Below, one piece after another: positions 53,625-62,375 of a stretch of DNA of 64,000 bases (position 1 is its first letter; every line of letters begins with the position of its first letter). The position numbers and the translations under genes were made by a program. A model generated the notes under the pieces. That model saw nothing but the letters and a program-made list of their open reading frames with translations. It was not told where the DNA came from and ran no database searches. The DNA comes from Acidobacteriota bacterium (GTDB lineage Bacteria; Acidobacteriota; Thermoanaerobaculia; Multivoradales; Multivoraceae), in NCBI GenBank assembly GCA_003388555.1, contig QQVD01000053.1, positions 62,001 to 126,000 of the forward strand. The letters are read 5' to 3'.

Positions 53625-55823
53625 CTAGCCGCGTTCCTCGCGCTCCTCTCTCCTGATGGCCAGCACGATGACGTCGTCACTGGGCGGCTCTCCCTGTCGC
53701 CAGGTGTCGACCAGCTCCAGCATCGAGGCCACGACGCTGGCCGCCGACGCTCCCCTGGCCGCCTCGACCAGCGCCTCGCGCACCTTCTCGTAACCCAGCA
53801 TGCCCGCGTCGTCTCCGGCCAGCTCGTCGCCGGGCGTCTGGAGCTCGGGAAGGCCGTCGCTGGTGAGCAGCAGGCCGTCACCGGGTTCGAGAGTGAACCG
53901 CCGGCTCGGATAGGGACCCTGGTGCAGGGCACCCAGCGGCATGCCTTCGATCGTCAGCTCCTCGACCTCGTCGCGGGCATGGCGGAAGACGAGAGGCGGC
54001 GGCATGCCGCCCGAGCTGACGACGACCTCGTCGCGCTCGATGCGTAGCAGGGTGAGCGACATCAGGACCGAGCGCAGACTCATCAGCTTCAGCGTCGCGT
54101 TCGCGTTGCCGAGGAAGACGCCCGGATCGCCCTTGCCGTCCCACGAGGTGAACAGCCCTTTGACGATCGAGACCATGGCGCCGGCGCGGGCGTCGTGGCC
54201 GGTGGCATCCCCGATGGCCACGAGCAGTGCTCCGTCGACTACCCGCCAGTCGTAGTAGTCGCCGCCGACCTCGAGGGCCGTGCGCATCTCCGCCGCGACC
54301 TCGTAGCCCGGGAAGTCCGGCAGCGAGCGCGGCAGCAGCGAGAGAAGGAACTCACGGACCGCCTGCAGCTCCTCGGTCTTGCGCCGGTTGTCAGCCGCCA
54401 GGAAGCGGGTCTGCATCTCGCGTTCCTTCGCCTCGAGCTCCTGCTCGAGGTTCCTGCGCGACAGCTCCTGCACCTCGACCAGCCGCGCCTCGAGGTCGCG
54501 GTTGGTGTCGGCGAAGCTCTTGGCCAGATAGACCGACATCGACAGGGTCAGACCGAGAACGCCCAGGTACGGCACGGGCGCGATCTCGCCGAACGGCGAG
54601 GGGAGCACTCCGAAGGTCAGCAGGAGCTGCACGGCGGTGGCGGCCGCGATGATCAGCAGCCCGGTGGCGAGAATCGGCGCTCCGCGGCGGCGCTCGCGCA
54701 TCGCCAGGACCATGGCTCGCAGACTGGCGCCCATCGCCAGCACCGGGAACCACCAGAAGTCGACGAAGACGTTGACCTGCGGCCGCACCAGCCGGACGAC
54801 GATGAGGCCGAGGCCGATGGCGGTCACCAGCCAGAAGAGTGCCGGGCCGCACCGGGTGGAGAGCGAGTAGGAGAAGCGCAGCAGCGCCAGGAGGGCCAGG
54901 ATCAGAAAGGTCTGCCACCACAGCGAGAGACGCGCTTCGACCACGGGATCGGTGGGGAGCAAGGCCTCGAACTGCAGGTAGACCAGGATCGAGACGGTGC
55001 ACGCCAGGACGGCGAAGAACCAGTGCGAACGCTCCCGGCGGTAGAAGGTGAAGAGGGCGAGATGGAGGAAGGCCTGCGCACCGAAGGCGCCGGCGAAACC
55101 CCACTGCATCGCCACGATCACCGAGCGCAGTCGATCGGTGCGGGCGCGCATCGCGGAAAGCTCGCCGACCACCAGCTCGAATCCTCGGCTGGGAGCGCCC
55201 CAACGCATCGCGGCGAAGGGCTGCGGCGCGAAACGCACCGCGATCTCCTGTCGCTCCTGGGGTCCGAGGTCGAAGAGCTGCAGCGAGCCCGCCCAGCGCA
55301 CGGCGCCCTCGCCACTCGGTCCGCGCTCGTCGATCCGTCCGCCGAGACCGATCAGCCGCCCGTCGAGATAGATCTCGGCCGCTCCAGCCAGGTCGATGTC
55401 GAGCGCGAAGCGCGCGCCCCGCCACTCGGGAGGCACCCGCAGCGGCAGCCGTAGCCAGGCGACTCGTCGATCACCGATCACCTCGTCGAGCGCCTCGGTG
55501 GAGGCGGGCTCGAGGGTGCGCCAGCCCTCCGCCAGGCCCGACACGCGCGCCGGTTGCCGCCAGGGAGGCCGATCCTCGAGCCGGAACTGCCACGAGGCAC
55601 GTCCCTCCTCGTGCAGCCACCAGATCGGCGTGCCGTCGGCGGAGTCTGCGGAGGAGCCTGGGACAAGAACGAGATCGAAGGCCGCATCGGACGAAGCCGG
55701 CCGCGATCCGTCCTGCGCCGCCAGGGGCGGCCGCGCGAAGCCGGGCAGCAGAGCGCAGAGCGCGATCCAACCACACCATCGAACCAACGTCGGCGGCGAG
55801 CGGGCCGCTGTCTGGTCGAGCAT
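53625..55823 (-). CDS. 7TMR-DISM receptor with SpoIIE (PP2C) phosphatase output
   Basis: 732 residues from ATG 55823. Signal peptide near residues 15-38, an extracellular jelly-roll domain (about 45-265) with LPLRVPPEWRGARFALDIDLAGAAEIYLDG, then seven membrane helices (about 270-480), a coiled coil (SFADTNRDLEARLVEVQELSRR) and a C-terminal PP2C SpoIIE domain with GGDYYDWRVVDGALLVAIGDATGHDARAG and SDDVIVLAIR. The domains match the bacterial DISM receptors. It would turn a small-molecule or sugar signal into dephosphorylation of an anti-anti-sigma factor; its partner is not here. The start has no ribosome binding site. Confidence 0.9.
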   Translation of the reverse strand: MLDQTAARSPPTLVRWCGWIALCALLPGFARPPLAAQDGSRPASSDAAFDLVLVPGSSADSADGTPIWWLHEEGRASWQFRLEDRPPWRQPARVSGLAEGWRTLEPASTEALDEVIGDRRVAWLRLPLRVPPEWRGARFALDIDLAGAAEIYLDGRLIGLGGRIDERGPSGEGAVRWAGSLQLFDLGPQERQEIAVRFAPQPFAAMRWGAPSRGFELVVGELSAMRARTDRLRSVIVAMQWGFAGAFGAQAFLHLALFTFYRRERSHWFFAVLACTVSILVYLQFEALLPTDPVVEARLSLWWQTFLILALLALLRFSYSLSTRCGPALFWLVTAIGLGLIVVRLVRPQVNVFVDFWWFPVLAMGASLRAMVLAMRERRRGAPILATGLLIIAAATAVQLLLTFGVLPSPFGEIAPVPYLGVLGLTLSMSVYLAKSFADTNRDLEARLVEVQELSRRNLEQELEAKEREMQTRFLAADNRRKTEELQAVREFLLSLLPRSLPDFPGYEVAAEMRTALEVGGDYYDWRVVDGALLVAIGDATGHDARAGAMVSIVKGLFTSWDGKGDPGVFLGNANATLKLMSLRSVLMSLTLLRIERDEVVVSSGGMPPPLVFRHARDEVEELTIEGMPLGALHQGPYPSRRFTLEPGDGLLLTSDGLPELQTPGDELAGDDAGMLGYEKVREALVEAARGASAASVVASMLELVDTWRQGEPPSDDVIVLAIRREEREERG

Positions 55824-55952
55824 GCAGGGCGACGGTATCGCGACCGGTGCCGCGGCAGCCTCGCCTCTCTCACATACTCTCGGCCAAGGGATGGAGCGCG
55901 CTGCCGATGCTCCACCAGGAACACGAGACAGATCGTTCGTGGAGGCACACGG

Positions 55953-56462
55953 TTGCACTGCTCCTCTGCCATTCGTTTCGCTGCCGCGATCGTCCTCGCC
56001 GTGGCGCTCGCCGGCACGGGCGCCGCTCAGGTCGGCGGCAACCTGGCGCGGTTCCCTCCGGAGCCGATCGACCTGACGATCACGACGGCCGCGGACGGCA
56101 GCCCCGTGCTGTCGAGGGACGTGATCCAACTGTTGACCGGCGAGTACTACCGGCTCAATCTGCACTGTCCCGACGTGGTGGACGACCTGCGCGGTTGGCG
56201 CATCGAGATGCCGGCGCTGCTGCAGAACGTGCACCTGCGCCTGGTGACGGTGGGCGACATCGAGATCCACCTGCAGGGCCTGAGCTTCCACGCCATCGAA
56301 TGCGACGAGGCCGGCTCGGCGCACGTCAGTTTCGTGCCGATCCGGCCGGGCACCTACGACCTCTACGTCGGTAACGTGCCGTCGGCGGTCGGCCGGCCGA
56401 TCGGCGAGGCGGGTGTGCAGACCGAGGGCAAGTTCGTGATCGGGCGCTTCGAGGTGAAGTGA
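55953..56462 (+). CDS. Secreted cupredoxin-like protein, unknown role
   Basis: 169 residues from TTG 55953, chosen because GGAGG sits 7 bases before it and a signal peptide follows (SAIRFAAAIVLAVALAGTGAAQ). The mature part has a beta-sandwich pattern with SPVLSRDVIQLLTGEYYRLNLHC at the start and SFHAIECDEAGSAHVSFVPIRPGTYDLYVG near the end, reminiscent of cupredoxin-like proteins linked to PQQ dehydrogenases. A His and a Cys are where copper ligands occur, but the full set (two His, Cys, Met) is not evident, so metal binding is uncertain. Confidence 0.7.
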   Translation: MHCSSAIRFAAAIVLAVALAGTGAAQVGGNLARFPPEPIDLTITTAADGSPVLSRDVIQLLTGEYYRLNLHCPDVVDDLRGWRIEMPALLQNVHLRLVTVGDIEIHLQGLSFHAIECDEAGSAHVSFVPIRPGTYDLYVGNVPSAVGRPIGEAGVQTEGKFVIGRFEVK

Positions 56463-56608
56463 CGCGCGATCACCGCTCGGATGCAGACCCACTGCGGCCG
56501 TCGGGGACTCGAGGACGACTCGCTCCACCGCCGCGACGACCACACCACGGTCTCGCCCAATCCCGAGCGGGCGGGCGGCACCGGTGTTCGATGGGCCTGT
56601 CGCGCTCG

Positions 56609-56614
56609 TATGCT
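56609..56614 (+). promoter_or_regulatory. -10-like element of the orphan antitoxin gene
   Basis: TATGCT ends 8 bases before ATG 56623. A weak -35 candidate TTCGAT lies 16 bases upstream. A leaderless message is likely. Confidence 0.35.
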
Positions 56615-56622
56615 CCACCTCT

Positions 56623-56865
56623 ATGAGGATCACGCTCGATCTCGACGACCGGATCGTCAGGGCCGTGCGACGAGAGGCCGCGGAGAGCGGCCGCACCATG
56701 ACCGAAGTGAGCGAAGGGGCTCTCCGACGGAGTCTCCCGGCTCGATCCCAGACACCCGCCGAGCCCTTTCGTCTGCGCCTCGTCACGGTGAAGGGAAGGC
56801 GCAAGCCGGCAGTGGACTGCAGCCATCGCGACTCCCTCTTCGAAATCCTGGAGGGTCGGTCCTGA
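56623..56865 (+). CDS. VapB-type antitoxin without a toxin gene
   Basis: 80 residues. N-terminal ribbon-helix-helix: MRITLDLDDRIVRAVRREAAESGRTMTEVSEGALRRSL, the VapB/CopG type. The C-terminal part (FRLRLVTVKGRRKPAVDCS) would bind a PIN toxin. Only 49 bases separate it from the next gene, an isocitrate lyase family member, so no PIN toxin follows; it is an orphan antitoxin or a remnant. Confidence 0.8.
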   Translation: MRITLDLDDRIVRAVRREAAESGRTMTEVSEGALRRSLPARSQTPAEPFRLRLVTVKGRRKPAVDCSHRDSLFEILEGRS

Positions 56866-56914
56866 TCGGGCCGATCCGCACGATGGGGAGGTCGCTGGGA
56901 ACGAGGACGGAGCC

Positions 56915-57742
56915 ATGAAGACACAGCTCGAGAAGGCGATGGCGTTGCAGGCCCTGCACGAGGGCACGGAGACCTTCGTCATCCCGAACCCGTGGGACGT
57001 CGGGTCGGCCAGAGTCCTCGAGGCGCTGGGCTTCCAGGCGCTGGCGACCACCAGCGCCGGTCTCGCGTTCTCGCTCGGCAAGCTCGACGGTGGCGTGACC
57101 CTGGAAGAGAAGATCGCCCACTGCCGCGTCCTCTCTGAGGCGACCGCGATCCCGCTGAGCACGGACCTCGAGAACGGCTTCGGGCACGAGCCCGCGGTCG
57201 TCGCCGAGACGATCCTCCGCATCGCCGAAGCGGGAGCTGTCGGCGGCTCGATCGAGGACTACGACGGCACCGGCATCTACGACTTCGACCTCGCGGTGGA
57301 GCGCATCGCCGCGGCCGCCGAGGCAGCCCGCTCGCTCGACTTCCCGTTCGCCCTGATCGGGCGGTGCGAGAACCTGTTGCGCGGCCGCAAGGACCTCGAC
57401 GACACCATCCGGCGCCTGCAGGCCTACGAGGCGGCCGGCGCCGACGTGCTCTTTGCTCCGGGCCTCGCGACTCTCGACGAGGTCCGCGCGGTCGTCGATG
57501 CGGTGGCGAGGCCGGTGAACGTGCTGGCCCCGATGGTCCACGGAGCGAGCGTTGCCGAGCTCTCCGAAATCGGGGTACGGCGGATCAGCATCGGCGGAGC
57601 CCTCGCACACGCCGCCTATGCGGCGTTGATCGACAGCGCCAGGGAGATCGACCAGGAGGGGAGCTTCGATTGGCTCGCCGGGCTCTCCGCCGAGAACGAC
57701 GTCAGGCGCCTGCTGAAGGCGGCGCGACGCAGCGAGGCGTGA
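56915..57742 (+). CDS. Isocitrate lyase/PEP mutase family protein
   Basis: 275 residues, the size of carboxy-PEP mutase-like members. TIM barrel with ATTSAGLAFSLG, PLSTDLENGFGHEP (metal and substrate Asp/Glu), GGSIEDYDG and ALIGRCENLLRG, and VLFAPGLATLDEVR. The KKCGH motif of true isocitrate lyases is absent. Likely a C-C or P-C bond lyase or mutase of unknown substrate, for example oxaloacetate or methylisocitrate-like. It lies downstream of the orphan antitoxin and convergent with the monooxygenase gene. Confidence 0.85.
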   Translation: MKTQLEKAMALQALHEGTETFVIPNPWDVGSARVLEALGFQALATTSAGLAFSLGKLDGGVTLEEKIAHCRVLSEATAIPLSTDLENGFGHEPAVVAETILRIAEAGAVGGSIEDYDGTGIYDFDLAVERIAAAAEAARSLDFPFALIGRCENLLRGRKDLDDTIRRLQAYEAAGADVLFAPGLATLDEVRAVVDAVARPVNVLAPMVHGASVAELSEIGVRRISIGGALAHAAYAALIDSAREIDQEGSFDWLAGLSAENDVRRLLKAARRSEA

Positions 57743-57785
57743 GGGGGGCGGCAAACGTCCAGGGACTTCTCGGCGCTGCGCTACC

Positions 57786-59402
57786 TCACTCCAGGTCGAC
57801 TCCGGGATAGCCGCTTTCTGCCTCGAGGCGGATCAGCTCGGCGTACTTCGGCGCGCCGCCGAAGTAGGCGACGTAGCGCACGCTGCCTTCGCCGTGGCCG
57901 GCGACGTTCGAGTTGTAGCCGGTGAACCAGCCGCGGCTGCGGCGCGCCAGCAGCTTCTCGTGGCGCCGCACCACCTCCTCGGTCCACTCACGCTCGGCCT
58001 CCGCGTGGGCTTCGAAGCGGGTGACGCCGTGCTCGATCGCGTGCTCCAGGAAGCGCGTCACCCAGTCGACGCCGCCTTCGATGGCGCGCGGGAAGTTGGT
58101 CGAGCCCGAGACGCTCTGCGGCCCCGCGACCATCAGCAGGTTGGGGAAGCGACGGGTCATCAGTCCGAAGAAGGTGCTCGGACCGTCACGCCACTTCTCC
58201 GCCAGCACGGCACCGCCGGCGCCGTGGATGTCGATGCGGTCCCAGGCGCCGGTGATGGCGTCGAAGCCGGTGGCGTAGACGATCAGATCGAGGTCGTGGT
58301 GCGCGGCGGTGGTCTGGATCCCGGAGCGCGTGATGCGCTCGATCGGCGTTTCGGAGAGATCCACCAAGTGCACGTTGCCGCGGTTGTAGGCCTCGAAGTA
58401 CCGGGTTTCGAGGGGCAGCCTCTGGGTGCCGAAGCCGTGGTCCTTCGGGATCAGCTTCTCGGCGATCTCGGGGTCGTGCACCCGCCCGCGGATCCTCTCG
58501 GCGACGTACTCCGAGATCTCCCGGTTGGCCTCCTCGTCGAGATAGATCTCGGGGAAGTTGCGCGCCAGGATGGCGAAGCCTGGGGTGGCGTAGAGCTCGT
58601 CCCACAACGCCCGGCGCTGCTCGGGCGTCACGTTCCAGAAGCCGCGCCGGTCGGGCAGGTGCTCGAAGCCGCCGTTGCTGATCGCGCAGGTGGCGAAGAT
58701 CTCGTCGTAGCGGGCACGGATCTCGGCCATCTCCTGCTCCGAGATCGGTGAGTTGTTCAGCGGCGTGCTCCAGTTGGGACGTCGCTGGAAGACGAAGAGC
58801 TGGTCGACCTGGCTGGCGATCTCGGCGATCACCTGGATGCCGGTGGCGCCGGTGCCGATCACCCCGACCCGGCGCCCCTCGAGCGGCACCTCTTGCTTCG
58901 GCCACCAGTAGGTGTGGAAGGCGTCGCCTTCGAACTCCTCCATCCCTTGGTAGCGCGGCAGCGTCGGGGTCGACAGCACACCGATCGCCGAGATCACGAA
59001 GCGGGCCGTGTAGCGCCGCCCGCCGGCGACGTCGAGGGTCCACAGCCGCAGATCGTCGTCCCAGCGCATTGCCTCGACCCGCGAATCGAAGCGCATGTGC
59101 CGCCGCAGGTCGAACTTGTCGGCGACGAAGTTGAGGTAGCGCAGGTTCTCCGGCTGCGAGGAGAAGCGCTCCTTCCAGTGCCACTCGTCGAGCACTTCGC
59201 GCGAGAACGAGTAGCCGTAGGTGTAGCTCTCCGAGTCGAAGCGGCAGCCCGGGTAGCGGTTGCGGTACCAGGTGCCGCCGAGATCCTCGTCGGCCTCGAG
59301 CACGATCGCGTCGAGGCCGAGCTCGACCAGCCGGTGGATCTGGTAGATGCCCGAAACCCCGGCGCCGAGCACGATGACGTGGTGATGGATGGGATCGGTC
59401 AA
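57786..59402 (-). CDS. Baeyer-Villiger-type flavin monooxygenase
   Basis: Inserts oxygen next to a ketone or oxidises heteroatoms, using FAD and NADPH. 538 residues. FAD fold GAGVSG at residues 13-18, NADPH fold GTGATG at 183-188, and the Baeyer-Villiger fingerprint FEGDAFHTYWWP at residues 157-168, which matches F-x-G-x-x-x-H-x-x-x-W-P. GGTWYRNRYPGCRFD and IYATGFDAITG-type segments complete it. It resembles cyclohexanone and phenylacetone monooxygenases. It is divergent from the ArsR/AHSA1 pair with an operator in the 198-base gap, so it may be regulated by that ArsR. Confidence 0.92.
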   Translation of the reverse strand: MTDPIHHHVIVLGAGVSGIYQIHRLVELGLDAIVLEADEDLGGTWYRNRYPGCRFDSESYTYGYSFSREVLDEWHWKERFSSQPENLRYLNFVADKFDLRRHMRFDSRVEAMRWDDDLRLWTLDVAGGRRYTARFVISAIGVLSTPTLPRYQGMEEFEGDAFHTYWWPKQEVPLEGRRVGVIGTGATGIQVIAEIASQVDQLFVFQRRPNWSTPLNNSPISEQEMAEIRARYDEIFATCAISNGGFEHLPDRRGFWNVTPEQRRALWDELYATPGFAILARNFPEIYLDEEANREISEYVAERIRGRVHDPEIAEKLIPKDHGFGTQRLPLETRYFEAYNRGNVHLVDLSETPIERITRSGIQTTAAHHDLDLIVYATGFDAITGAWDRIDIHGAGGAVLAEKWRDGPSTFFGLMTRRFPNLLMVAGPQSVSGSTNFPRAIEGGVDWVTRFLEHAIEHGVTRFEAHAEAEREWTEEVVRRHEKLLARRSRGWFTGYNSNVAGHGEGSVRYVAYFGGAPKYAELIRLEAESGYPGVDLE

Positions 59403-59559
59403 CCGACATTCTCCTCCTGCGTCGCTTCTCCCTGAGGGTGTGGTCGGAACCAGCGAAGCGAGGAGAACCTACAACGAGCCGCCGCGCCGACCCGGAGGCC
59501 GTAGGCGCTCGCCGGGTGCGCTGACGTTGAGCCCGGCGCGTCCGATTCGTTGTCGCGGC

Positions 59560-59589
59560 TTGACATGCAAGGATCTACTTGCATATTGT
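59560..59589 (+). promoter_or_regulatory. Promoter with a perfect operator before the ArsR gene
   Basis: -35 TTGACA (59560-59565) and -10 TATTGT (59584-59589), 18 bases apart. The spacer holds the perfect inverted repeat ATGCAAG-GATCTA-CTTGCAT (59565-59584), touching both promoter elements. ATG 59601 is 11 bases after the -10, so the transcript is leaderless or nearly so. An ArsR-type protein bound here would block its own promoter. Confidence 0.75.
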
Positions 59590-59600
59590 CCCGCCAGTGA

Positions 59601-59921
59601 ATGCACGACTCCGACGCTGTCTTCAAAGCACTCGCCGACCCCGGCCGCCGTCGTCTGCTCGACGCCCTGCGGGACGACGACGGCCAGACCCTGAGCCAGA
59701 TGTGCGAGCACCTCGAGATGAGTCGACAGGCCGTCAGTCAGCACCTGGCGATCCTCGAGAGCGCCAACCTGGTGACCGTGGTGTGGCGCGGGCGCGAGAA
59801 GCTGCACTACCTCAATCCGGTGCCCCTCTTCGAGGTCGGGGAGCGTTGGATCCGCCGCTTCGAGCGCTCGCGGCTGCGGGCGCTGCACGACCTCAAACGC
59901 AAGCTGGAGGACCCGCCATGA
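59601..59921 (+). CDS. ArsR-family transcription repressor
   Basis: 106 residues. Winged helix with DAVFKALADPGRRRLLDALRD, then QTLSQMCEHLEMSRQAVSQHLAILESANLVTVVWRGREKLHYLNP, the ArsR recognition helix and wing. No metal-binding CxC is seen, so it senses something other than arsenic or heavy metals, like the ArsR proteins paired with AHSA1/SRPBCC partners. The stop overlaps the next start as ATGA. It most likely binds the inverted repeat in its own promoter. Confidence 0.92.
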   Translation: MHDSDAVFKALADPGRRRLLDALRDDDGQTLSQMCEHLEMSRQAVSQHLAILESANLVTVVWRGREKLHYLNPVPLFEVGERWIRRFERSRLRALHDLKRKLEDPP

Positions 59922-60370
59922 GCAAGCCCGACTTCGCCTACGCCATCTACATCAACGCCAGCCGCGAGGAGGTCTGGAACGGCCTGCTCGAGCCGGAGTT
60001 CACCCGCCAGTACTGGTTCCACGACAACGTCTCGGACTGGAAGCAGGGCTCACGCTGGGAACACCGGGCGCCGGATGGTGAGAAGGCCGACATCGTCGGC
60101 GAGGTGCTGGAGAGCGAGCTGCACGAGAGACTCGTGCTGACCTGGGCGCGACCCGCCGACGAGGATCGGCCGGCGCGCACCTCGCGCGTCACCTTCCAGC
60201 TCGGCGACGTCGATTGGCCCGGCGGCCCGTGGACCTCGCTGCACCTCGAGCACACCGACTTCGGCGACGACCACGAGATGCGCGACAGCGTCTCCGGCGG
60301 CTGGCCGATGGTGCTGTCGGGGCTCAAGACGCTGCTCGAGAAGGGCTTCGATCACGTCCAGCCGGCCTGA
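59918..60370 (+). CDS. AHSA1/SRPBCC-domain protein
   Basis: 150 residues, one SRPBCC domain (Bet v 1-like fold) forming a hydrophobic cavity. Typical features: FAYAIYINASREEVWNGLLEPEFTRQYWF at the start, then DVVGEVLESE-like DIVGEVLESELHERLVLTW, and the C-terminal helix WPMVLSGLKTLLEKG. Such proteins are commonly encoded with ArsR repressors, as here (four-base overlap), and may bind a small lipophilic ligand that also affects the repressor. The pairing with a flavin monooxygenase across the operator is suggestive. Confidence 0.9.
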   Translation: MSKPDFAYAIYINASREEVWNGLLEPEFTRQYWFHDNVSDWKQGSRWEHRAPDGEKADIVGEVLESELHERLVLTWARPADEDRPARTSRVTFQLGDVDWPGGPWTSLHLEHTDFGDDHEMRDSVSGGWPMVLSGLKTLLEKGFDHVQPA

Positions 60371-60392
60371 GGCTCGAGGCTGGGGAGGCGGG

Positions 60393-60409
60393 CGGGCAGG
60401 GTCTGCCCG
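60393..60409 (+). terminator. Hairpin between convergent AHSA1 and fhs genes
   Basis: CGGGCAG-GGT-CTGCCCG, a 7-base perfect stem with a 3-base loop, 23 bases after the AHSA1 stop, in the gap to the fhs stop. No T-run. Confidence 0.55.
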
Positions 60410-60476
60410 GGGTCTCTGCCGGCTCGGCGCCTCGGCGACTCGGTTGGTTGCGGGTCCCCGGGGTCGTCGCCGAAGC

Positions 60477-62153
60477 TCAGCTCAACCCCACGACCCTGTC
60501 GCCCCGCACGTCGAGACTCTCGGCGAGCGGCCGGCGCGGCAGTCCGGGCATGCGCAGGATGTCGCCGGTCAGCACCACGATGAAGCCGGCGCCGGCGTTG
60601 ATCTGCAGCGCCCGCACGGTGAGCTCGAAGCCTTCCGGCCGGCCCTTGAGCCGGGGATCGTCGGAGAGCGAGTCGGGGGTCTTGGCGACGCACACCGGCA
60701 GCGCTTCGTAGCCGAGGCGACGGACCTCGTCCAGGTCGCGCTCGGCGGCCTTGGTGAGGTGCACGCTGTCGGCGCCGTACATCGATCGGGCCACCGCCAG
60801 GATCTTGTCGGGCAGCGGCTGGTCGAGCGAGTAGAGCGGTACGAAAGGCTCGCTGCGGCGCTCGGCGTAAGCGAGCACGGTGCGGGCCAGCTCGACGGCG
60901 CCGTCGCCGCCGTGGGCGAAGTGGTCGGAGACCGCGAACGGCACCCCCAGCGCCGCCGCGTGCTCGCGCACCACCGCGATCTCCTCGTCGCTGTCGCCGG
61001 CGAAGCGGTTGAGCGCCACGATCGGACGCTCGGTGAACAGGCCGATGCTCTCGACGTGCTTGTCGAGGTTGGGCAGCCCGCGCGCCACCGCCTCGGGGTC
61101 GGGCCGCTCGAAGTCGTCGCGCCCCACCCCGCCGTGCGACTTCAGCGCCCGCACCGTGGCGACCAGCACCACCGCGGCGGTGTCGAGCCCGGCGCTGCGG
61201 CACTTGATGTCGAAGAACTTCTCGGCGCCGAGATCGAAGCCGAAGCCGGCCTCGGTGATGGCGATATCGGCACGCGCAAGGGCCATGCGGGTGGCGAGCA
61301 CGCTGTTGCAGCCGTGGGCGATGTTGGCGAAGGGACCACCGTGCACCAGGGCCGGCACACCCTCGAGTGTCTGCACCAGATTGGGTTTGAGCGCCTCGTG
61401 CAGCAGGGCCAGCATCGCGCCGCTCGCCCGCAGCGAGCCCGCCGTCACCGGCTGCCGATCGTAGGTGAGGCCGACCAGCGTGCGGTCGATGCGCCGCCGC
61501 AGGTCCTCCGTGTCCTCGGCCAGGCAGAGCATCGCCATCACCTCGGAGGCGGCGGTGATGTCGAAGCCGGTCTCCCGCGGTACGCCCTGGAGGGCGCCGC
61601 CGAGCCCGACCACGCACTGGCGCAGGGCGCGGTCGTTCATGTCCATCACCCGGCGCCAGAAGATCCGCCGCGGGTCGATGCCGAGGCGGTTCTGGAAGTA
61701 GAGGTGGTTGTCGAGCAGCGCCGCGAGCAGGTTGTGCGCCGAGGTGATGGCGTGGAAGTCGCCGGTGAAGTGCAGGTTGATCTGATCGGCCGGAGTCAGC
61801 TGGGCACGGCCGCCGCCGGTCGCGCCACCCTTGCGACCGAGACAGGGTCCCAGCGACGGCTCGCGCAGCGCCAGGCAGACGCTCTGCCCCAGCTTGGCCA
61901 GACCCTGGGCGAGGCCGATGCTGGTGGTGGTCTTGCCCTCACCGGCCTGGGTCGGCGTGATCGCCGAGACCAGGATCAGCCGCCCGGTTCCCGCACGGCG
62001 ACGCTCGAGCGCCGACGGCTCGAGCTTGGCGACGTGCCGCGAACGTGGCTGCCAGTCGCTCGCCTCCAGCTCCAGGCGCTCGGCGATCCGCTCGATCGGA
62101 AGCGGCGGGTGGGCGGCGGCGATCTCAGCGTCGCTGGGCAGGGTCACGGTCAT
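60477..62153 (-). CDS. fhs: Formate-tetrahydrofolate ligase
   Basis: Makes 10-formyl-tetrahydrofolate from formate, ATP and THF. 558 residues from ATG 62153 (an upstream ATG at 62213 would add a poorly matching leader). Features: SAITPTQAGEGKTTTSIGLAQGL (P-loop), CLGRKGGATGGGRAQ, DINLHFTGDFHAI (NLHFTGDFHAI), VHGGPFANIAHGCNS and TEAGFGFDLGAEKFFDIKC, with the late IVALNRFAGDSDEEI and GDILRMPGLP. All family signatures are intact. Convergent with the AHSA1 gene. Confidence 0.96.
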   Translation of the reverse strand: MTVTLPSDAEIAAAHPPLPIERIAERLELEASDWQPRSRHVAKLEPSALERRRAGTGRLILVSAITPTQAGEGKTTTSIGLAQGLAKLGQSVCLALREPSLGPCLGRKGGATGGGRAQLTPADQINLHFTGDFHAITSAHNLLAALLDNHLYFQNRLGIDPRRIFWRRVMDMNDRALRQCVVGLGGALQGVPRETGFDITAASEVMAMLCLAEDTEDLRRRIDRTLVGLTYDRQPVTAGSLRASGAMLALLHEALKPNLVQTLEGVPALVHGGPFANIAHGCNSVLATRMALARADIAITEAGFGFDLGAEKFFDIKCRSAGLDTAAVVLVATVRALKSHGGVGRDDFERPDPEAVARGLPNLDKHVESIGLFTERPIVALNRFAGDSDEEIAVVREHAAALGVPFAVSDHFAHGGDGAVELARTVLAYAERRSEPFVPLYSLDQPLPDKILAVARSMYGADSVHLTKAAERDLDEVRRLGYEALPVCVAKTPDSLSDDPRLKGRPEGFELTVRALQINAGAGFIVVLTGDILRMPGLPRRPLAESLDVRGDRVVGLS

Positions 62154-62340
62154 GGTCCTCGCTCTGGCCGCGGCCGGCCGACACTGGTTGCGCGCCCTCA
62201 CGCGCACAGCCACGGAGCGACACTGTAGAAGGCCCTCGTGCTGACCACAGTCCGGGAATACCGAAGTGCTGAGCTGGTAGCCGTCGACGCTGGCGGCGGG
62301 ATCTTCGCCAACCAGGCGTGGCAGCGACTCGCCACGGTGT

Positions 62341-62360
62341 ATCCCCGCCTCCGCGGGGAT
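62341..62360. repeat. REP-like hairpin after the histidine kinase gene
   Basis: ATCCCCGC-CTCC-GCGGGGAT: perfect 8-base arms, 4-base loop, followed by GACAG. It lies 16 bases after the histidine kinase stop on the minus strand and so could end that transcript. It resembles the widespread TCCCCGC...GCGGGGA REP motifs; it occurs once in the window. Confidence 0.6.
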
Positions 62361-62375
62361 GACAGAGGAAGAGGC

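Noticed and set aside
62337-62363. A CRISPR array at 62341
   Set aside because: Only one hairpin-containing unit is seen, with no second repeat or spacer within 2 kb.
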